Below are positions 58,639 to 64,000 of a DNA stretch of 64,000 nucleotides, piece by piece. Within the stretch, counting starts at the first letter, position 1, and the number at the start of each line of letters is the position of its first letter. A program made the position numbers and the translations under genes. This DNA is from [Clostridium] symbiosum (GTDB lineage: Bacteria > Bacillota > Clostridia > Lachnospirales > Lachnospiraceae): the NCBI GenBank assembly GCA_036419695.1, contig CP143946.1:2722001-2786000 (forward strand). Direction: 5' to 3'. The notes beneath the pieces are model-generated. The model made no database searches. It was not told where the DNA came from and saw only the letters and a program-made list of their open reading frames with translations.

Positions 58639-60020
58639 TCAATCGTTCCTCTCCGGATAAAGTGTGCAGCCGTCTCCCCCAGCTTCATGCTGTTGGAACC
58701 TTTGAAAAGCACGGCGTCGCCTTCCAGAAGAAGTGTTTCAAGATACTGCGTCATCTCTTCCTTCTGCGCCTCTTTAAAGACTGCGGTTTTGATTTTCCCT
58801 TCCGCACCTTTTGCAATCTCCTCTGCCAGTTCCCCGTAAACCACTACTTCATCCACCGGCTGTCCCGTCAGGAAGGTTCCGATTTCGCGGTGGAACAGGG
58901 GAGCGTTTTCCCCCAGCTCTTTCATATCGGCCAGGACGGCAATTCTTCTCCTGCAGTCCGCAAGCGATGCCAGGACACGGATTCCCGCCTTCATGGAATC
59001 GGGACTTGCATTGTAGGTATCATCGATCACCGTGATGCCTCCGGTTACATAGATCTGCTGGCGGTTTTTGAAGCCGCCGAATTCCCTGAGCGACTCCGCC
59101 GCATCTTTTAAGGGCACGCCATAGTGATCCGCCACTGCCAGAGCAGCCAGTGCGTTCAATATGTTGTGCTCCCCCATCACTTCCAGCCTTACCGGCAGCA
59201 CCGTGTCCCCATGGACCATATCAAAGGAGGGGCGGCCATTGTCAAAGGCAATGTTTACGGCACGGTAACCGCAGTTTTCCCCCAGCCCGTAATAGACCGT
59301 ACTGCAGCCTTCTTTGGCCTTCACATTCTGAAGCAAATCGTTGTCTCCGTTCAAAAACAGGGTTCCGCCTGCATTCATTCCATCCTGGATATGAAGCTTT
59401 TCTTTCAGGATATTCTCCCTGGAACCGAGATTTTCAATATGTGTTACGCCGATGTTGGTAATCACGGCCGTATCCACACGGGCGATATCCGCTATCACTT
59501 CCATCTCCCCCGGTTCGCTCATCCCCAGCTCCAAAACGCCGATTCCATCTTCGTTTGAAATTTCGGATATTGTAATCGGGACTCCCACCTGGCTGTTATG
59601 GTTGGCAGGCGTCTTAAAGGTCCTGTAACCCGCCGAAAGCGCCGCCGCAACCATCTCCCTGGTCGTGGTCTTCCCCACACTTCCGGTAATGCCGACAAGA
59701 GGCAGCGTGAGACGCTCCCTGATATACCTGCCGATATCCTGAAGGGCTTTCTTCGTATCCTCCACCCGGATGAGCGCCCCTGTGATTTTCTCCGGCGCCT
59801 CATCGTGCTCCGAGGTCAGTGAAGCCGCCGCGCCGTTTTCAAAGGCCTGCTTTAAAAAACCGTGTGCATCCGCCTTTTCACCGATCAGGGGCACAAAAAG
59901 ATCCGCTCCTTTCATGCTTCTGGAATCAATGCTTATATGTTTTAACGGCGTTTCATCACTGCCGCAGAGGAGACGGCCGTTTACCGCCTCCACAATCTCT
60001 TTTACCCTGATATTTTCCAT
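58635..60020 (-). CDS. murF: UDP-N-acetylmuramoyl-tripeptide-D-alanyl-D-alanine ligase MurF
   Basis: A 461-residue Mur ligase adding D-Ala-D-Ala to the UDP-MurNAc tripeptide. ITGSVGKTTTREMVAAAL is the P-loop region, with HNSQVGVPITI and NASPDSMKAGIRVLAS further on. It follows murE by about 24 bases and overlaps priA. Confidence 0.95.
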   Translation of the reverse strand: MENIRVKEIVEAVNGRLLCGSDETPLKHISIDSRSMKGADLFVPLIGEKADAHGFLKQAFENGAAASLTSEHDEAPEKITGALIRVEDTKKALQDIGRYIRERLTLPLVGITGSVGKTTTREMVAAALSAGYRTFKTPANHNSQVGVPITISEISNEDGIGVLELGMSEPGEMEVIADIARVDTAVITNIGVTHIENLGSRENILKEKLHIQDGMNAGGTLFLNGDNDLLQNVKAKEGCSTVYYGLGENCGYRAVNIAFDNGRPSFDMVHGDTVLPVRLEVMGEHNILNALAALAVADHYGVPLKDAAESLREFGGFKNRQQIYVTGGITVIDDTYNASPDSMKAGIRVLASLADCRRRIAVLADMKELGENAPLFHREIGTFLTGQPVDEVVVYGELAEEIAKGAEGKIKTAVFKEAQKEEMTQYLETLLLEGDAVLFKGSNSMKLGETAAHFIRRGTIE

Positions 60021-60043
60021 TGTCTGAATGCTCCATATCTCTT

Positions 60044-61513
60044 CTATTCTAACATCCCAAGCTTTTTGACGGCTTCCTCCACCACGGTCCTGTCTAAGAA
60101 CGGATGCCTTACGCCCTCGATTTCCTGGTAATTCTCATGTCCTTTACCGATTATCGCGATGATATCTCCGTCTTCTGCGTGAGACAGGCTGTATTCGATG
60201 GCTTCCCGCCGGTCTGGAATCTCGATGAACTTTCCCGTCGTCCTGGCAAGGCCTGTTTTAATATCCGTGAGGATGTCTTCCACCTTCTCAAAACGTGAAT
60301 TGTCCGCCGTAATAATCGAAAGATCCGCCAGTTTTCCGCCGATTTCTCCCATGGAATACCTTCTGTCCTTCGCCCGGTTCCCGCCGCAGCCGAAGACAAC
60401 GACGAGGCGCCTGGGGTTGTAGTCCCTGAGGGTCCTTAAAAGGCTCTCCATGCTGACCGCATTGTGGGCGTAATCGACGATCACCGTGCACTTTGCCGAT
60501 TTGTAGACAATCTCCATCCGGCCGTCCACCTGCATGTGTTCCATGGCGTGAGCCACCTTATCCGCCGGTAACCCCAGATAACTGCACACTCCTGCGGCAG
60601 CCATCGCATTATAAACATTGAAAAGTCCCGGGACATTCACCCGGAGTTCGATGTTGTACTCCCCGGTCATCTTAAAATCAAGGCCGACGAAATTGTCTTC
60701 CCTTATGTACTTCACATCCCCGGCCCGGAAGTCCGCGTCGTGCTCCATTGAAAATGTCTTAATCTCCGCTTTAGAGCCCTCGATGATATCACTGTAATGT
60801 CCGTCGTCCCGGTTCACGAGGCATAGGCGGCTGTTCTGCAGAAGCTGTTTTTTATAGTAAAGATATTCCTCAAAACTGGCATGCTCATTCGGTCCGATAT
60901 GATCGTTGGAAATATTGAGGAAGATGGAATAGTCGAAAAAGATTCCATCCACCCGGTGCATCAGATAGCTCTGGGAGGAGACTTCCATCACCATGTAGCG
61001 GCAGCCCTGTTCCACCATCTTTGCAAAATACTGCTGCAGGAGATAGGATTCCGGGGTGGTATTCATGGTCTGGTAATGTTCCTCCCCGATAATCGCCCCA
61101 TTGGTACCTATCAGGCCGGTTTTTTCCCCCGCCGCCTCCAGGATCGCTTTTATCATATAAGTCGATGTGGTCTTTCCTTTTGTTCCTGTCACGCCTATCG
61201 TCGTCATCTTTCTGGCCGGGTATCCAAAACGGGCGGCCGAAAGCAGGGAAAGGGCATTCCTTCCGTTTTCAACCTTTAAAACCGTGATATCGGAAGGCAC
61301 TTCCACCGCCTCCTCCGTCACCAGAACCCTGGTTCCCTTTGCAATGACGTCCGGGATAAATTTGTGGGAATCCACATTCGCTCCCCGCATGCAGATAAAC
61401 ACCGAATGCTCCACGGCCTTCCTGGAGTCGTAGACCACCTCGTTTACCTCTTCGTCCAGTTTTCCCTGCAGAAGCTCATATTTCATCTCACTAAGCCATT
61501 CTCTAAGTTTCAT
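60044..61513 (-). CDS. murE: UDP-N-acetylmuramoyl-L-alanyl-D-glutamate ligase MurE
   Basis: A 489-residue Mur ligase that adds the third residue of the stem peptide. GVTGTKGKTTSTYMIKA is the P-loop, NTTPESYLLQ and SSQSYLMHRVDG are substrate loops. The C-terminal specificity segment reads TADNSRFE, close to the DNPR motif of meso-diaminopimelate-adding enzymes; proline is replaced by serine but the arginine remains, so meso-DAP is the best guess. Confidence 0.94.
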   Translation of the reverse strand: MKLREWLSEMKYELLQGKLDEEVNEVVYDSRKAVEHSVFICMRGANVDSHKFIPDVIAKGTRVLVTEEAVEVPSDITVLKVENGRNALSLLSAARFGYPARKMTTIGVTGTKGKTTSTYMIKAILEAAGEKTGLIGTNGAIIGEEHYQTMNTTPESYLLQQYFAKMVEQGCRYMVMEVSSQSYLMHRVDGIFFDYSIFLNISNDHIGPNEHASFEEYLYYKKQLLQNSRLCLVNRDDGHYSDIIEGSKAEIKTFSMEHDADFRAGDVKYIREDNFVGLDFKMTGEYNIELRVNVPGLFNVYNAMAAAGVCSYLGLPADKVAHAMEHMQVDGRMEIVYKSAKCTVIVDYAHNAVSMESLLRTLRDYNPRRLVVVFGCGGNRAKDRRYSMGEIGGKLADLSIITADNSRFEKVEDILTDIKTGLARTTGKFIEIPDRREAIEYSLSHAEDGDIIAIIGKGHENYQEIEGVRHPFLDRTVVEEAVKKLGMLE

Positions 61514-61591
61514 TGTAGTTCCTCCTGATTTATCATACGCATTTCAGGGCAAAACAATCACTTCCATGCGTCAATTACCCGCCGTACCCTG

Positions 61592-64000
61592 TTATTCACT
61601 CATCATATTCTCGAACTGTTCCATGGTCATCAGGACTTTTCTGGGCTTTGTGCCCTCCTCTTCCCCGACAACGCCTGCGTCGGCTAACTGATCCATGATT
61701 CTGGCGGCCCTGTTGAAACCGATCTTGAACATTCTCTGCAGCATTCCGATAGATGCCTTGTCTTTCTCAATAATAAACCGGCCCGCCTGGACAAAATAGG
61801 CATCCCGGTCACTGCCTCCGGAAGGACCGTCACTGAAGGACGCGGTGCTGATTTTGGACTCCACCTCGGGATTATAATCTGCCGTCATTCCCTGCTCCGT
61901 CAGGAATTCAACGACGCGCGATACCTCCTGATCCGAGACAAAGGCGCCCTGCACACGCTGCGGTTTCTGGTAACCGGAAGGATAAAAGAGCATATCTCCC
62001 TTTCCAAGCAGCTTCTCCGCACCGTTCATATCGATAATTGTCCTGGAATCCACGCCCGATGATACGGAGAATGCGATTCTGGACGGAATATTAGCCTTAA
62101 TGAGACCCGTAATGACATTGACAGACGGCCTCTGGGTGGCAATAACAAGATGGATGCCTGCGGCGCGGGCCAGCTGGGCCAGACGGCAGATGGAATCCTC
62201 CACCTCACCCGGGGCTACCATCATAAGATCCGCAAGCTCGTCCACGATAATGACAATCTGTGGAAGCTTCTCCGGCTTCTTATCATCGTCAACATCTGCA
62301 ATGGACTCTACCTTTTCGTTGTAGCCTTTTAAATCCCTGACATTGTATTTGGCAAATTTATTATAGCGGTCCGTCATCTCCGCCACGGCCCAGTTCAGGG
62401 CGCCGGACGCCTTCTTCGGATCGGTTACAACCGGAATCAGAAGATGCGGGATTCCGTTGTATACGCTGAGTTCCACGACTTTCGGGTCAATCATGATAAG
62501 CTTGACCTCGTCGGGTTTTGCTTTGTAAATCATACTCATAATGAGCGTATTGATACACACCGATTTACCGGAACCGGTGGCGCCGGCAATCAGAAGATGG
62601 GGCATCTTCGCAATATCGGTCACAACCACCTGTCCCGCGATATCCTTGCCGACGGCGAACGCCATCCGGGAACCGTGACGTTTAAAGTCCTCCGACTCCA
62701 GCAGATCGCGGAGCAGGACCACGTTATTTTCCTTATTGGGAACCTCGATGCCTACGGCCGCTTTTCCGGGGATCGGAGCCTCGATACGGATATCCGCGGC
62801 TGCCAGGTTGAGCTTGATGTCATCCGAGAGCGCGACAATCTTGCTGACCTTCACGCCCTGTTCCGGGTGAAGCTCATACCTTGTTACGGACGGACCGCAG
62901 CTGATATTGGTAACCGTAACGCCGACGCCGAAATTCTGCAGTGTCTGCTGCAGCTTGATGGCCGTCTCCTTATACTCTTTTTCGGAAAATCCTCCGTTGT
63001 TCTTTGTTCCCTTTTTCAGTAAATCCAGCGGAGGAACCTTGTATTCCTTCTTGACGACCTTATCGGCCTCGGCTCTTTTTTCAATCTGTTCATTGACGCT
63101 CAATTCGTCCTCGGGCCGGGCTTTTTTCTCCGCCCTCTTCTTCTCCATGGTCTTGCGGACCATCTCCGTATCCGTCTCGATCACCTTGCCCGATGACGTG
63201 ACAACGGTCTTAGGCTCCTCCGGGATATAGAAACTGTCATAATTAAGCCCTTCGTCTTCCGGTGCGCCTGCGTCCGTATCTTCGTAAATTTCATCTTCTA
63301 TGTAGTTTGCCTCCGCGCTTCCGTACGGCTCGGTTCCTTCATATTCATCATAGAAACGGTTCACCTGTTCCGAATCGTCAAAATGCTCCGGCTCGGGAGA
63401 CGGCTCCACATAAGATTCCGTATAGTAGCCCTCCGGATCCTCTCCACCGTCCCAGGGGATTTCCTCCTCCGCATAATCGGACGTGTTCACGGCTGTAAAA
63501 CCGGGGTGCCTGCCGCCTATCTCGCGCTCCTCACCGGAAAATTCTTCAAAGGTCCTGGTATCGCGCCTTACATAGATGTTCTTAAGGATATCATCCGTCT
63601 CCTCGCTGCCCCTGTCCCTCTTTCTGCCTTCCTTCTTGATGTCCGAAGCGGGGGCCGGTTTTTCATCGCCCTCAGCGTTTCTCCACTCCGATTCGGCTGC
63701 TTCTTCCTCTTCATCCGTTTCAGCGGCATAATGGGGCATGGCAATGCTTCCACGGAAAATATCGGCCGGATTTCCGGGCCGTTTCATATTCTCCCCGCCG
63801 CTCACCGTCTGCTTTGCCGGGATATCCGCTTCCATATCCATGGCCGTATCGTCGGCGGCCAGCAGGGTTCCCTCCGGTATACCGGCCGCAAATTCACGCA
63901 TCAGCGGAGCGTCATTTAAGTTGGTGGCGTCCAAATCCACACCGCGCACGCGCTGTTCTTCCCTCATGCGCCTCTTCTCTTCCCTGCGCTCTTCATGGAT
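61592..64000 (-). CDS. ftsK: FtsK/SpoIIIE-family DNA translocase (5' end outside the window)
   Basis: At least 803 residues are visible; the frame is open through base 64000, so the N-terminal membrane helices lie beyond the edge. A long acidic, low-complexity linker (about 250 residues) leads to the motor: alpha/beta regions, Walker A GATGSGKSVCINTL, Walker B IVDELADLMM, RAAGIHLVIATQRPS, and a C-terminal gamma winged helix (IGMLQRMFKIGFNRAARIM) that reads orientation sequences. It would move chromosomes at division or into the forespore. FtsK versus SpoIIIE cannot be decided. Confidence 0.92.
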   Translation of the reverse strand: MHEERREEKRRMREEQRVRGVDLDATNLNDAPLMREFAAGIPEGTLLAADDTAMDMEADIPAKQTVSGGENMKRPGNPADIFRGSIAMPHYAAETDEEEEAAESEWRNAEGDEKPAPASDIKKEGRKRDRGSEETDDILKNIYVRRDTRTFEEFSGEEREIGGRHPGFTAVNTSDYAEEEIPWDGGEDPEGYYTESYVEPSPEPEHFDDSEQVNRFYDEYEGTEPYGSAEANYIEDEIYEDTDAGAPEDEGLNYDSFYIPEEPKTVVTSSGKVIETDTEMVRKTMEKKRAEKKARPEDELSVNEQIEKRAEADKVVKKEYKVPPLDLLKKGTKNNGGFSEKEYKETAIKLQQTLQNFGVGVTVTNISCGPSVTRYELHPEQGVKVSKIVALSDDIKLNLAAADIRIEAPIPGKAAVGIEVPNKENNVVLLRDLLESEDFKRHGSRMAFAVGKDIAGQVVVTDIAKMPHLLIAGATGSGKSVCINTLIMSMIYKAKPDEVKLIMIDPKVVELSVYNGIPHLLIPVVTDPKKASGALNWAVAEMTDRYNKFAKYNVRDLKGYNEKVESIADVDDDKKPEKLPQIVIIVDELADLMMVAPGEVEDSICRLAQLARAAGIHLVIATQRPSVNVITGLIKANIPSRIAFSVSSGVDSRTIIDMNGAEKLLGKGDMLFYPSGYQKPQRVQGAFVSDQEVSRVVEFLTEQGMTADYNPEVESKISTASFSDGPSGGSDRDAYFVQAGRFIIEKDKASIGMLQRMFKIGFNRAARIMDQLADAGVVGEEEGTKPRKVLMTMEQFENMMSE

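Noticed and set aside
1..64000. CRISPR arrays, tRNA/rRNA genes, prophage or insertion sequence
   Set aside because: No direct-repeat/spacer pattern, cloverleaf, integrase or transposase frame was seen.

Overview
The window reads as chromosomal DNA of an anaerobic, spore-forming gut-type Clostridia, most likely a Lachnospiraceae relative of the Clostridium symbiosum / Enterocloster / Hungatella group. This is inferred from gene content and order: the DUF512-der-plsY-gpsA string, gerW with a DUF2953 gene, the rimO-pgsA-cinA set, the murE-murF-priA-def-fmt-yugP-rsmB-rlmN-prpC-prkC-rsgA-rpe-thiN superoperon, lipoproteins starting MKKKVLSLGL, and a tripartite tricarboxylate transporter beside citrate lyase. 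No rRNA, tRNA, CRISPR array, transposase or prophage gene was seen.

Layout: 0.1-1.4 kb, four tiny membrane proteins of unknown function, AT-rich. 1.6-6.5 kb, a branched-chain amino acid ABC importer (livKHMGF) with a consensus promoter and an internal terminator. 6.7-11.2 kb, gpsA, plsY, der and a PDZ/radical-SAM DUF512 gene, divergent from prs (11.4-12.6 kb). 12.7-17.6 kb, an EAL-domain gene remnant, a GNAT acetyltransferase, recG, a FakA-like gene and an Asp23 gene, divergent from rpmB. 18.2-25.1 kb, sporulation-linked gerW/DUF2953, a 45-residue membrane protein, two unknown proteins, cinA, pgsA, rimO, rpoZ, then gmk and yicC. 27.2-28.3 kb, a split chromate-type transporter pair. 28.5-38.2 kb, a LysR regulator, tctABC, citDEF and citXG. 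38.3-46.5 kb, rqcH, a truncated TfoX-like remnant, apgM, an SLC13/ArsB-type permease, serS, a pyridoxamine kinase and an ECF S-component. 46.7-64.0 kb, the cell-wall/translation/signalling superoperon, ending in an ftsK/spoIIIE-type translocase cut by the window edge.

The citrate region is a near-complete unit. TctCBA would import tricarboxylate, CitDEF cleaves citrate to acetate and oxaloacetate, and CitG plus CitX make and attach the CitD prosthetic group. The ligase citC is not in the window. The long minus-strand block at 46.7-64 kb links peptidoglycan precursor synthesis, replication restart, formyl-Met handling, rRNA methylation and a PASTA kinase/phosphatase pair.

The most unusual signal is non-coding. 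Three intergenic spaces (26.7-27.24, 36.2-36.53 and 44.5-45.01 kb) hold related, GC-rich, imperfectly palindromic elements built from modules bounded by CTTCAGTCCC / GGGACTGAAG. Comparing the three copies shows base changes on both sides of the same stems, which suggests selection on a folded structure. A separate 133-bp multi-hairpin element sits between rpoZ and rimO. Several decayed gene ends (EAL, TfoX-C, an unknown gene after serS) mark deletion scars. Predicted starts were moved inward from the longest open frames for livF, livK, rimO, citF, citE, pdxK, fmt, rsmB and the DUF2953 gene, where a ribosome binding site and family N-terminus agree.
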